Shown here piece by piece: positions 25,758 through 34,057 of a stretch of 64,000 nucleotides of DNA (the stretch's first letter is position 1; every line of letters starts with the position of its first letter). A program made the position numbers and the translations under genes. The DNA comes from an uncultured Algibacter sp. (GTDB lineage: Bacteria; Bacteroidota; Bacteroidia; Flavobacteriales; Flavobacteriaceae): positions 62,001 through 126,000 of the forward strand of contig CANMZT010000005.1 of the NCBI GenBank assembly GCA_947502405.1, written 5' to 3'. The notes below the pieces were generated by a model, which made no database searches, was not told the DNA's origin, and saw only the letters and a program-made list of their open reading frames with translations.

Positions 25758-27035
25758 ATGACCGTCAAGAGAATAATTTATAGTATTATTTTAGTGGGTT
25801 TTGCTTTATTGTTTATTACTTACCTTAAATTATCATCAGATACAATCCCGCCTCACAATTGCATAATCCATACAGATACTGATATTAACGCTATAAATTT
25901 TCGAAATTTTGATAGTGTTACCCTTAGCGCAACTTACGCGTACAAAGGCGATCTATTAAAAAACGTCCTACAAGGAAATAATTACAGAAGAAGTTGGGAA
26001 GCTAAAATAAAAGCACCTATTATTTATTTAGATACGCTTTACGGAGGTGTAGAGATTGTTAAAGAGGGCGGAGGTAAACAAACGAATTCATTAAGGTTAC
26101 GGACTAAGGATAGTTTATTACTAACCTTAAGAAGTGTAAATAAAAACCCAAATGCGCTTGTGCCAGACTACCTAAAAAATCTAGGATTAGAAAATATTGT
26201 GATGGATGGTATATCTGGACAACATCCCTATGCTACTCTGGTTGTTTCAAACCTAGCAGAAGCTATAAATATCATGCATACCCACCCAAGGGTTGTATTT
26301 CTACCTAAGCAAAATTCTATGGGTAATTATTTCAATAGCAAATATGGTAATAAGCTATATCTGCTAGAGTATGAAAACAAAGGGCGCTTTAATTGGACTA
26401 CATATGATAAGGTTAGCGAAATTGTAGATACAGACAATTTACAGAAGTTAAAAGGGGAGTTAAAGGATAAATTGGCAGTCGATAAGCATAAACTTATTAG
26501 AGCAAGGTTATTTGATATAGTTATTGGCGATTGGGATAGACACGCGAAACAATGGGGTTGGATTGTGACGAAAACAGATGGTTTATATAAAGCCATTCCT
26601 TTACCGGCAGATAGGGATAACGCTTTTTTTAATGTTGAAGGCATTATAAATAAACTCATATCAGATGAATCAATAACGCCACACTTAAGGTCGTTCGAGA
26701 CAGATGTTAACTATATAGAAGGTTTAGTATATGATTTTGATGTTTATTTTCTTCAGAATACAACGCTAGATGAATTTATAGCTGAAGCTAGATACATTAA
26801 AACACAGTTAACCAACAAAAGTATAGAGAGAGCTTTTAGAGCATGGAATAAAGAAATTTATGATTTAGACGCTGAATCTATAACTGAAAAGATTAAATCA
26901 AGACGCGATAAATTAGAAGAAATTGCCAGAAGATTTAAACAAGCATTAGATAAAAAACCACTATTAAACAAACCATTAAAAGGTTCTGATAGCAATGATA
27001 CTAAGGGTGCTTCAATACAATGTTTTGAGTGTTAA
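25758..27035 (+). CDS. Membrane-anchored protein homologous to the kinase-like middle domain of the 48167-51868 surface protein
   Basis: 425 aa. An N-terminal signal anchor (IIYSIILVGFALLFITYL) is followed by one large domain. It matches the middle domain of the 1233-aa protein at 48167-51868 along its length: LDTLYGGVEIVKEGGGKQT with LDTLYGGLEIVRKGGGHQT, SLRLRTKD with SLRLKTKD, HPYATLVV with HPYAFLAV, IRARLFDIVIGDWDRHAKQW with IRARLFDMLLGDWDRHQDQW, and ADRDNAFF with RDRDQVFS. The DRH (residues 260-262) and later RD pair recall the catalytic and metal-binding residues of Fam20C/HipA-like atypical kinases; that is inference. It sits 23 nt after the Pmp3-like gene and 5 nt before an AI-2E-type transporter, so probably one operon. 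Confidence 0.6.
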   Translation: MTVKRIIYSIILVGFALLFITYLKLSSDTIPPHNCIIHTDTDINAINFRNFDSVTLSATYAYKGDLLKNVLQGNNYRRSWEAKIKAPIIYLDTLYGGVEIVKEGGGKQTNSLRLRTKDSLLLTLRSVNKNPNALVPDYLKNLGLENIVMDGISGQHPYATLVVSNLAEAINIMHTHPRVVFLPKQNSMGNYFNSKYGNKLYLLEYENKGRFNWTTYDKVSEIVDTDNLQKLKGELKDKLAVDKHKLIRARLFDIVIGDWDRHAKQWGWIVTKTDGLYKAIPLPADRDNAFFNVEGIINKLISDESITPHLRSFETDVNYIEGLVYDFDVYFLQNTTLDEFIAEARYIKTQLTNKSIERAFRAWNKEIYDLDAESITEKIKSRRDKLEEIARRFKQALDKKPLLNKPLKGSDSNDTKGASIQCFEC

Positions 27036-27040
27036 GAATT

Positions 27041-28072
27041 ATGACTACACAAGGTTTAGATTATTATAAAAAATTCACAAATTCGGTACTTATCGTTACT
27101 TTAATTGTACTTCTCATTCTTATGCTGCTAAAGGGGTTTAAGGTAATCTTACTTATTTTAGCTAGTGTTTTATTTGCAGCCTATTTTTTGGGTATTGCAA
27201 AATATGTAAATACTAAAATTGGTTTAAAAACCAATATTGCATTAGTATTAACAATTATAATAACATTTAGTTTTATTGGATTGTTAGTTTATAAATTATC
27301 TCCAAATATTTCGCGTCAGGTTATCGAACTTCAACAAACATTACCAGAAGCATTAGAGAAAACTAATGCCGCTATCTCTCGTAATGAAGCTCTAAATTTT
27401 CTCGCTAAACCCATTAGAAAGAGTATTGAAATTGGAAAAAAAGACGAAGGAGGCTATATCAAAACATTTTTTAGTTCAGTTTTTGGCGTTTTTGGCGATG
27501 TGTATATCATTGTGTTTTTAGGTTTTTTCTTTATAGCAAATGCTAAATCTTATACAATAGGTATTACTAAGTTATTCCCTAAACATCGTAGGAAACGTGT
27601 TTTTGAAATTTTAGAATATATAGGTTACACCCTAAGAAATTGGCTTCTGGGTAAGTTAATGTCTATGGTTATCGTTGGCAGTTTAGTAACCATTGGCTTG
27701 TATATTTTAGGTGTCCCAAATGCACTAACTTTGGGTGTTTTAACTGCCATACTAGCCTTTATTCCAAACATTGGTCCGTTAATATCATTAATACCAGCCT
27801 TGTTAATTGCTTTTAGCATCAGTAACGATTTAGCATTATATACCCTTATAGTATATTTGTTAATACAAGCAGTAGAAAGTAATATAATAACACCTTTAAT
27901 TCATAAAAGAATGATTGCTATGCCTATGGCCATGGTACTTATAGCTCAGGTGTTATTGGGAATGTTTACAGGATATTTAGGCTTAATATTGGCTGTTCCG
28001 TTAGTAGCCGTAATTTTGGTTGTTATAAAGAAAGCTTACGTAGAAGATATTCTTAAAGATACTGATACCTAA
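27041..28072 (+). CDS. AI-2E family transporter (PerM/UPF0118)
   Basis: 343 aa with about eight membrane helices. Features of the family are the N-terminal hydrophobic pair, the long amphipathic stretch LSPNISRQVIELQQTLPEAL, and the conserved C-terminal core LGVPNALTLGVLTAILAFIPNIGP and LIQAVESNIITPLIHKRM. Family members move autoinducer-2 or act as Na+/H+ antiporters. The frame extends to a GTG at 27029, but the ATG at 27041 gives the natural start. Probably cotranscribed with the kinase-like gene upstream. Confidence 0.9.
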   Translation: MTTQGLDYYKKFTNSVLIVTLIVLLILMLLKGFKVILLILASVLFAAYFLGIAKYVNTKIGLKTNIALVLTIIITFSFIGLLVYKLSPNISRQVIELQQTLPEALEKTNAAISRNEALNFLAKPIRKSIEIGKKDEGGYIKTFFSSVFGVFGDVYIIVFLGFFFIANAKSYTIGITKLFPKHRRKRVFEILEYIGYTLRNWLLGKLMSMVIVGSLVTIGLYILGVPNALTLGVLTAILAFIPNIGPLISLIPALLIAFSISNDLALYTLIVYLLIQAVESNIITPLIHKRMIAMPMAMVLIAQVLLGMFTGYLGLILAVPLVAVILVVIKKAYVEDILKDTDT

Positions 28073-28159
28073 AAATATTTAAACCTCTTCTAATCTAGAT
28101 TGTCTTCAAATGTATACATCATTTTACTTATAGAGCAAATCAAAAAGGTAATTTAAAAA

Positions 28160-28167
28160 TAACTTTG
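28160..28167 (+). promoter_or_regulatory. -7 element
   Basis: TAACTTTG, fitting TAnnTTTG, 21 nt before the ATG at 28188. Confidence 0.45.
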
Positions 28168-28187
28168 TTATCAAATGGATTTTGGTA

Positions 28188-28838
28188 ATGACTGAAATAA
28201 TAATAGATAGGTTACAAACAGATTATTTAATAAAGCGGTTACGAGAAATTTTTAACCCCTATATTATATCAGATGATACTGAAACGGTATTAAATTTTAA
28301 AAATGAAATAGGCGAAGGTACTTTTAGTATTGTTACGTTAGATAATGATAAACTCAATATTTATTTTAAAGGCATTCTATATGAACCATTGGATATTAAA
28401 TTTTATAATGCTAAACAGCCCGCTTTAAACTTTATTTACTTACAGAATGGTTTTATAAGTGTGAAGCATGATAATGAAAAAACAAATTTGGTTAGAACTA
28501 GCGATCAGCAATTAATATACAGTTCTGTAATAATGCAAGATGAAATTATTTCGTGGCCTCTTGAGGTGTTGGTAGAATTTAACTTTTTAAAAGTTTTCGA
28601 TTTTTCATACTTAAATTCTAACCCCAACGATATTCCAAACAAACATATGATAGATGAGGTGTTTAAGAGTTATAATTCTAAGCCATTTGAGGATATTGTT
28701 GCAAAGAAATCTAAATCCATTTCAGAAGAAGAGCCACTCATAAAATCAGATTTAGTAGGTAGCTCTAGAGTTCGAGATTTAGAAGAAAAAATAAGATATA
28801 TTTTTAAAACTCAAATGAAAGAGGTTTCATACAATTGA
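28188..28838 (+). CDS. Orphan sensor domain of the AraC-paralogue type, no DNA-binding part
   Basis: 216 aa. The N-terminal 130 residues resemble the sensor half of the AraC regulator at 29583: GEGTFSIVTLDNDKLNIYF, then PLDIKFYNAKQPALNFIYL and NGFISVKHD correspond to GFIRGMKLKGGISFIQFD, DIKIVFNTPKQSLVNFTYC and EGKISHTFD. The C-terminal 80 residues are charged and helical, with no helix-turn-helix, and no AraC-like sequence follows in any frame before the next gene. It could sequester the ligand or heterodimerise with the regulators. The ATG at 28188 is preferred to the TTG at 28182. Confidence 0.55.
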   Translation: MTEIIIDRLQTDYLIKRLREIFNPYIISDDTETVLNFKNEIGEGTFSIVTLDNDKLNIYFKGILYEPLDIKFYNAKQPALNFIYLQNGFISVKHDNEKTNLVRTSDQQLIYSSVIMQDEIISWPLEVLVEFNFLKVFDFSYLNSNPNDIPNKHMIDEVFKSYNSKPFEDIVAKKSKSISEEEPLIKSDLVGSSRVRDLEEKIRYIFKTQMKEVSYN

Positions 28839-28893
28839 GCCTAAATGAGTCATTTATAAAAGCTTTAGAGTCAAGGTTTGCAGGCGTTTTTTC

Positions 28894-28901
28894 TATATTT
28901 G
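28894..28901 (+). promoter_or_regulatory. -7 element of the DUF892-like gene
   Basis: TATATTTG fits TAnnTTTG; a TTTG lies upstream at 28877-28880 but only 13 bp away, shorter than usual. Transcript start expected near 28907, just before the ATG at 28915. Confidence 0.4.
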
Positions 28902-28914
28902 GTATAAATTAAAT

Positions 28915-29415
28915 ATGGAAAAGATTATGAAAGAGAACGAATTTAAACCACTCTTGGAAGCACAACTCTCTGATGCTTATTGTATGGAGTGTGAGAGTAA
29001 AAAAATACTTCCCAAATTGCAAGAGGCAGCTACAGATGCAAACCTGGAGCGTACTTTAGAAGCTCAACTTATCACATCAAACTCAAATATAGAACAACTA
29101 GAAAAAGTTTGTTTGTTAGCGGAAATGGATGTCACAATTGATGATTGTGATGATTTAAAAGTTGTAGTAGGCAAAGCAAAACAATATTTAGATAAAGGGC
29201 CAGTAAATGATGCGGGTATTTTAAGTCACATTGAGCGTATCAACAACTATAAATCTGCTATTTATAATAGTGCTGTCAGATTTGCGAAAGAAGTAAATCA
29301 CCCAAGTATACATTCCGAATTACAAATATTGGCTAATCATACGTATAATATAATTGATAGATTAGGTCGTTTAAATAATGATCAATCAGATGAACGTGCG
29401 ATAAGAAATTTATAA
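28915..29415 (+). CDS. DUF892 (YciE/YciF-like) four-helix protein
   Basis: 166 aa, entirely helical. FKPLLEAQLSDAYCMECESKKILPKLQEAA and LEAQLITSNSNIEQLEKVC (cited in part) follow the DUF892 pattern of YciE/YciF, ferritin-like stress proteins. The Glu and His residues for a di-iron site are only partly recognisable (E33, E59, H-containing helix near 105), so ferroxidase activity is uncertain. A second in-frame Met (28927) is possible. Terminated by a strong hairpin. Confidence 0.72.
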   Translation: MEKIMKENEFKPLLEAQLSDAYCMECESKKILPKLQEAATDANLERTLEAQLITSNSNIEQLEKVCLLAEMDVTIDDCDDLKVVVGKAKQYLDKGPVNDAGILSHIERINNYKSAIYNSAVRFAKEVNHPSIHSELQILANHTYNIIDRLGRLNNDQSDERAIRNL

Positions 29416-29440
29416 TATCAATTTTCCCCTAAGACTTGTA

Positions 29441-29475
29441 AAACTCCTTTTAAAATGATTAAAAGGAGTTTTTTC
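29441..29475 (+). terminator. Rho-independent terminator
   Basis: AAACTCCTTTTA (29441-29452) pairs with TAAAAGGAGTTT (29460-29471), followed by T run. Confidence 0.85.
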
Positions 29476-29517
29476 GTTACTTAGGTAAATAGCTTGCTAA
29501 TTTCAATTTAGAGCATA

Positions 29518-29558
29518 ATAAAACCTCTAAAGAAAGTAATTATTCCTAGAGGTTTTAT
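29518..29558 (-). terminator. Terminator of the AraC gene
   Basis: AAAACCTCTA (29520-29529) and TAGAGGTTTT (29547-29556) form a 10-bp stem. On the minus strand it follows the AraC stop at 29583 by 26 nt and ends in a T-rich stretch. Confidence 0.65.
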
Positions 29559-29582
29559 TACGTTTTACTAACGCTATTTATA

Positions 29583-30599
29583 TTATGCTGAAACAGCTAA
29601 CTTATTTTTTGCTTTATACTGACTCGGCGAGCAGTTGTATTTTTCCTTAAATATTTTAGAGAAATAACTTCTACTAGAAAATCCTAAGGTGTAAAGAATT
29701 TGAGAAATATTCATATCCGTGGTAGTAATTAACTCTTCAGATTTTATAACACGTACATCTCTCACAAACTCGTTTACAGTTTTTCCATGCATTAATTTAA
29801 AACCTTCTTGAAGTTTAGATGGTGTTAATCCAATTTTATTAGATAGTTCTGTAACGGTTAATGATGTTTCAGGGAAGTTATTTATAAACTCAGATAAGTC
29901 TTTAATTTTAGACATTTCTTTGCTTGTTAACGAGCCCGTATTATTTTCAATTTTGTATATGTCTTTTTTATGCTGCTCTATTTCTAAAGCTAAAATTACG
30001 TGTACTAAACCTTCTATTAATAAAGTCTTTACAACACCTTCTTGTTTAATAGCTCTTAACTGCTTCATGCGTTGCGCAATTTTTAAATTGGGAGAACTTA
30101 TAAAAGCCACATCTTCTGTTCTATCTAAAATAAAACGTCTTCTTAATTGGGTATTTATTACATATTTCTCAGAATTACCATATAACGTGTTTACGCTAAT
30201 TATAGATGCTGATGTTTGTACATCTCTACTGAAATAAATAGCATTTTGTTCCTGAGTTATATTAGAAAGAATACCTGTTTGAAATGTTTCAAGTTCTACT
30301 CTGTTTTCTCTTTTATCAAAAGTGTGTGAAATCTTACCTTCAGAACAATATGTAAAGTTAACCAATGATTGTTTTGGTGTATTAAATACAATTTTAATGT
30401 CATCATTAAAACAAATATCAAATTGAATGAAAGAAATACCACCTTTAAGTTTCATACCTCTTATAAAACCATAAGCTGTTTCAGAATCAACTTTTAAACA
30501 ATGTTCTTTTACATCAGTATGAATTAATCCACCAATATGGTTTTGTATTTGGTGTAATGATGTTTTTAAATCTGTAGCTGTAATTTGTATTGTTTTCAT
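29583..30599 (-). CDS. AraC-family transcriptional regulator (long paralogue 1)
   Basis: 338 aa. The C-terminal 105 residues carry the two AraC helix-turn-helix units: LTVTELSNKIGLTPSKLQEG and ISQILYTLGFSSRSYFSKIF followed by KEKYNCSPSQYK. The N-terminal 200 residues form a beta-rich sensor domain that is shared with the regulators at 56902, 58873 and 60134 and with the orphan domain at 28188. Ligand unknown. A 7-bp inverted repeat sits 63 bp upstream of the start and may be an autoregulatory site. Confidence 0.85.
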   Translation of the reverse strand: MKTIQITATDLKTSLHQIQNHIGGLIHTDVKEHCLKVDSETAYGFIRGMKLKGGISFIQFDICFNDDIKIVFNTPKQSLVNFTYCSEGKISHTFDKRENRVELETFQTGILSNITQEQNAIYFSRDVQTSASIISVNTLYGNSEKYVINTQLRRRFILDRTEDVAFISSPNLKIAQRMKQLRAIKQEGVVKTLLIEGLVHVILALEIEQHKKDIYKIENNTGSLTSKEMSKIKDLSEFINNFPETSLTVTELSNKIGLTPSKLQEGFKLMHGKTVNEFVRDVRVIKSEELITTTDMNISQILYTLGFSSRSYFSKIFKEKYNCSPSQYKAKNKLAVSA

Positions 30600-30661
30600 G
30601 TATCTTTCTATTGGTTAAACTTGATGATGCAAAGTTCTAATACAAGTGCATGTTTTGCGTT

Positions 30662-30681
30662 ACACAATTTTTGGATTGTGT
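30662..30681. promoter_or_regulatory. Inverted repeat upstream of the AraC gene
   Basis: ACACAAT (30662-30668), six bases, ATTGTGT (30675-30681). The flanks GCGT on the left and TGC on the right extend the symmetry partly. The position between the regulator and the histidine kinase gene suggests an operator. Confidence 0.4.
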
Positions 30682-30745
30682 TGCATAGTTTTATGAAAAC
30701 CATAAAAAGAATGTAACTATAATAGTAATCTAGTCTTTGGAAAAC

Positions 30746-32878
30746 CTATATTTTGGGCAGCATTTTTAACTTTCCACTAGGTAAATAAATCGTAAAAATA
30801 GAGCCTTTATCAGGGATACTTGTTGCGTAGATGTGCCCGTGATGTTTTAAAACAATTTTTTGGCAAATGGCTAATCCTAAACCTGTCCCAGAATATTCGC
30901 CTTTACCATGAAGACGTTGAAAAAGCTGAAAGATCTTTTCAACTTCATCTTGGTTAAACCCAATGCCGTTATCCATAACTTTTATAATATGATAGTAAGC
31001 ATGTGTTTTTATAAACTCTTGTGGAATTTGTTTGCTATGGATTTTTGAACTTTCTATAACAACTCTAGTAACTCTGTCTTTTGCACTATACTTAAGAGCG
31101 TTACCTATTATGTTGGTAAAAAGTTGTTCCATTAAAAATGGAATAGCGTTTATTGTTGGTAGGGTATCCACTTTAATTTCTGCCTTTAGTTGGGAGATGG
31201 ATTCTGAGAATGTATCTAAAACATCATTAAATGTATCGTTTAGATCTACAGTTTCAAAATCGTAATCCTTACTATCAATTCTGGAAAAAGCAAGCAAATT
31301 ATCAATAAGGCGGCGCATACGTGTAGCGGCCGTCTCAATTTTATTGAAATACGTTGTGCTGCGTTCGCTTAATGTATCTTCTTCCAAATCACTAATTCTA
31401 GAAATAAACATCTGTATTTTACGAAGTGGTTCTTGTAAATCATGACTTACTGCATGGTTAAAAGAATCTAGCTCGGTGTTTCTACTTATCAATTCAATGT
31501 TTTGTTCTTTAAGCTGATTTTGGTCTGCCATTAGCTTGCTTACATCTTGTATAATACCTACCATTATTTGTTCGCCATCACGCTCTCCAAAGTTACCTTT
31601 CGTATAAATGTATTTTATCTTCTTGTTTTTATCTATAATTCTAAATGTAAACTCTATAGGTGTATTATTTTCATAAGCTAATCTAATGGCGTTATCATAA
31701 GCTTCAAGGTCACTTGGATGTGTGAAATCTCTAAATTTTGAGGCAGACATGGGGAACGATTGCGGCTCAAAACCTAAAATTCTAAACACATTATCAGACA
31801 TCTCAGAGCGGTCCTCTCGCATGTACCAAACATAGCTTCCCAGTAACGCTACTTCTTCAGCCTCCTGGAATAATCTATTTTGAAGCGAGAGCGCTAAATT
31901 TGATTCTTCTAACTCTTCTTGTTTGTCATAGAGTTTGGTAAGCTCGGTTACCATAACCTGTAAACCTGTTTTTACTGGTATGTACCTTGCTTTAAAATAA
32001 CGTGTATCATTTTCTATTGGAATCTCTAAAGTTTTTTCAAAATATTCCTGGTTTACATAAGCGTTTACTAATTGTTTAAATAATCCAGAGGCTTTTAAAA
32101 AGGGAAAGGTTGTACTTACCAGTTCTCCAACTAAATTATCATAAGGTACATCTGTTAGAGAGATGTTGGCTTTACTTGCATACGTAATTTTAAAATCTAT
32201 TACTTCTTTTTTATTATTATAAACAGGTTCATAAAAATTTGCAATATCGTTGGTGTTTTCTAAAATTGAATCCAAGATACTAGACTTTTCATCTATCTCT
32301 TTTTGAGCTCCAAAAATTTTGTTGAGCGATATAATGAGTATAATAAATCCTATTAGTGTAGAGATTACAAACAGTTTAGGGTATAATGAATTTTTTTCTG
32401 CAAAAATGCTCGAATTGGCTTCAATCTCTTCATTATGCCAAGACATGAGCTGTTTTTTTAGAGTCCTCCCTTCATTAATTAAATTTTTAATTTTAGAGAT
32501 ATTATTACGCGTAGTATCTGCTTGTGCTATAAGCTGCCCTAAATCTTGATAGAGTTTGTTATGTCGAACTTTAAAAGTTTTAAAATTTGGTTGTTGTACA
32601 TCGAATCGAGCTATAATTTTTTGATTTTTATTTTCTATGGAATCTAAAAACCTAACGGACAAACTGCCCATTTCTAATTTTTCTTCAATAGAATCAAGAT
32701 GTAATACCGAAGAATTTAAATCTTTCGATTCCTTTAAATTTGAAACTATCAAGTTACCTGAAGATTGTAATCTTAAAATTTGAAAGATGATTATAGCAAA
32801 AATCACGAACAATACAGTTGCCGATAAGATTAACGAAACCTTATAGTTCTTTTTATTATTCGGCTGTTTAGGATTCAT
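30746..32878 (-). CDS. Hybrid-sensor-less histidine kinase with CHASE3 and PAS domains
   Basis: 710 aa. Two membrane helices (VSLILSATVLFVIFAIIIF and LFVISTLIGFIILIISL) flank an extracytoplasmic CHASE3-like helical domain (about 35-165). Then come two PAS regions (about 195-320 and 345-450, the latter with YVWYMREDRSEMSDNVFRI), the phospho-acceptor helix FNHAVSHDLQEPLRKIQ, and the ATPase with N box NIIGNALKYSAKD, DNGIGFNQDEVEKIFQ and GTGLGLAI. It is cotranscribed with a single-domain response regulator (6-nt gap) and an AraC-type gene upstream, so a phosphorelay with no classical output regulator is inferred. Confidence 0.9.
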   Translation of the reverse strand: MNPKQPNNKKNYKVSLILSATVLFVIFAIIIFQILRLQSSGNLIVSNLKESKDLNSSVLHLDSIEEKLEMGSLSVRFLDSIENKNQKIIARFDVQQPNFKTFKVRHNKLYQDLGQLIAQADTTRNNISKIKNLINEGRTLKKQLMSWHNEEIEANSSIFAEKNSLYPKLFVISTLIGFIILIISLNKIFGAQKEIDEKSSILDSILENTNDIANFYEPVYNNKKEVIDFKITYASKANISLTDVPYDNLVGELVSTTFPFLKASGLFKQLVNAYVNQEYFEKTLEIPIENDTRYFKARYIPVKTGLQVMVTELTKLYDKQEELEESNLALSLQNRLFQEAEEVALLGSYVWYMREDRSEMSDNVFRILGFEPQSFPMSASKFRDFTHPSDLEAYDNAIRLAYENNTPIEFTFRIIDKNKKIKYIYTKGNFGERDGEQIMVGIIQDVSKLMADQNQLKEQNIELISRNTELDSFNHAVSHDLQEPLRKIQMFISRISDLEEDTLSERSTTYFNKIETAATRMRRLIDNLLAFSRIDSKDYDFETVDLNDTFNDVLDTFSESISQLKAEIKVDTLPTINAIPFLMEQLFTNIIGNALKYSAKDRVTRVVIESSKIHSKQIPQEFIKTHAYYHIIKVMDNGIGFNQDEVEKIFQLFQRLHGKGEYSGTGLGLAICQKIVLKHHGHIYATSIPDKGSIFTIYLPSGKLKMLPKI

Positions 32879-32884
32879 AAATAA

Positions 32885-33319
32885 TTAAATTCTTAACAAA
32901 AAAGTAGAACGATTAAGATTTGATGTATGATACTGCCAGTTAATTTTGATCACTTTTTTGATGGCTTTTTTTAGTGCTTTAAAGTTATTTGGTTTATTAA
33001 TGTAGATGTTTGCTCCATTTATAAACGTGTTTTCTACATCTTCATCTGATGATGATGTAGAATAAATAGCAACGACAATATCCTTTAACTTTTCTGAAGC
33101 CTTAATTTCGGCTAAGCATTCCATACCATTTTTTATGGGCATATTCAAGTCCAGAAATATAAGATGAGGTAATTTTGCATTGGGCGCATTAAGATAGTCC
33201 ATTAGCTGCGCGCCATCATTAAACAAAGTGAGTTTGGTATCAATATCGATATCCTCAATCGCTTCTTGAAAAAACAAGCGGTCGTCTTCATCGTCATCGG
33301 TTAAAAATACATTAAGCAT
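32885..33319 (-). CDS. Single-domain response regulator (receiver only)
   Basis: 144 aa CheY-like receiver. The acidic pocket DDDEDD, the phospho-acceptor Asp in LIFLDLNMPIKNG, the Ser/Thr switch in IYSTSSSDED and the Lys in INKPNNFKALKK are all in place. No output domain, which is typical of the receivers paired with Flavobacteriia PAS kinases. It lies between the AraC-type gene and the histidine kinase in a tight operon. Confidence 0.92.
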   Translation of the reverse strand: MLNVFLTDDDEDDRLFFQEAIEDIDIDTKLTLFNDGAQLMDYLNAPNAKLPHLIFLDLNMPIKNGMECLAEIKASEKLKDIVVAIYSTSSSDEDVENTFINGANIYINKPNNFKALKKAIKKVIKINWQYHTSNLNRSTFLLRI

Positions 33320-33334
33320 ATTCTAAAGCTACAA

Positions 33335-33883
33335 TTATTTTAGTTGTTTTCGTTTTTGTATGATGTTTTGAAACATCGAAGGTGTTAATCCCGTAGTTTT
33401 TTTAAATTGGCGCGATAAGTGGGCAACACTACTATAATGCAATTTAAAAGCAATCTCTGTAAGGGTTAAATCTGTTTGCAATAATAACTCTTTAGCTTTG
33501 TCTACTTTACAAAGTATAATATAGTTTTCTATAGAGGTATATGTAGTTTCAGAAAATAAATTAGAGAGATAGGAGTACGAGTAATTGAGTTTTTCAGAAA
33601 GAAAATCTGAAGTATTTACAATTTGAGCATCTTCACTTGTCAACATATCATTAATAGCAGATTTTATGCGATCTACAATTGCCAGATTTTGCTGTTCTGT
33701 TACCTCAATGCCATAAGGGTTTAAAAGCTGAGATATTTGGTTTTGAAGTTCAGTAGATAAGTCATCTTCAAAAACTATTTCATTGTTACCCATTATTTTG
33801 TAGTCTACATCTAAGAGATCTAGCTTTTCTTTTAACAGGGTTTCAAATAACCTTCTTTGATCGTATGTAACAAGTAATTTCAA
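33335..33883 (-). CDS. Short AraC-type transcriptional regulator
   Basis: 182 aa. About 75 N-terminal residues without a recognised fold precede a complete AraC DNA-binding domain: SYSYLSNLFSETTYTSIENYI and LTEIAFKLHYSSVAHLSRQF followed by KKTTGLTPSMFQ. First gene of an operon with a receiver protein (15-nt gap) and a histidine kinase, so it is the best candidate for the transcriptional output of that signalling unit, by protein contact rather than fusion. Confidence 0.85.
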   Translation of the reverse strand: MKLLVTYDQRRLFETLLKEKLDLLDVDYKIMGNNEIVFEDDLSTELQNQISQLLNPYGIEVTEQQNLAIVDRIKSAINDMLTSEDAQIVNTSDFLSEKLNYSYSYLSNLFSETTYTSIENYIILCKVDKAKELLLQTDLTLTEIAFKLHYSSVAHLSRQFKKTTGLTPSMFQNIIQKRKQLK

Positions 33884-33904
33884 TAGTGGTTGTTATGTAA
33901 TTAA

Positions 33905-33912
33905 CAAATTTA
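33905..33912 (-). promoter_or_regulatory. -7 element of the AraC/receiver/kinase operon
   Basis: Minus-strand TAAATTTG fits TAnnTTTG; expected start of transcription about 15 nt before the ATG at 33883. Confidence 0.45.
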
Positions 33913-34057
33913 AGTATTTGTTATTTTAAAGTGTCGTTTTGTTTAATTATTATTCTAACTTAAATGGCTATCTAACCATATAAGAACATAATAATAGCTT
34001 TTGCGTTAAACTGATGCCTTTACTGGTTTTAATTTAATCGCATATTATAATTTTAAA

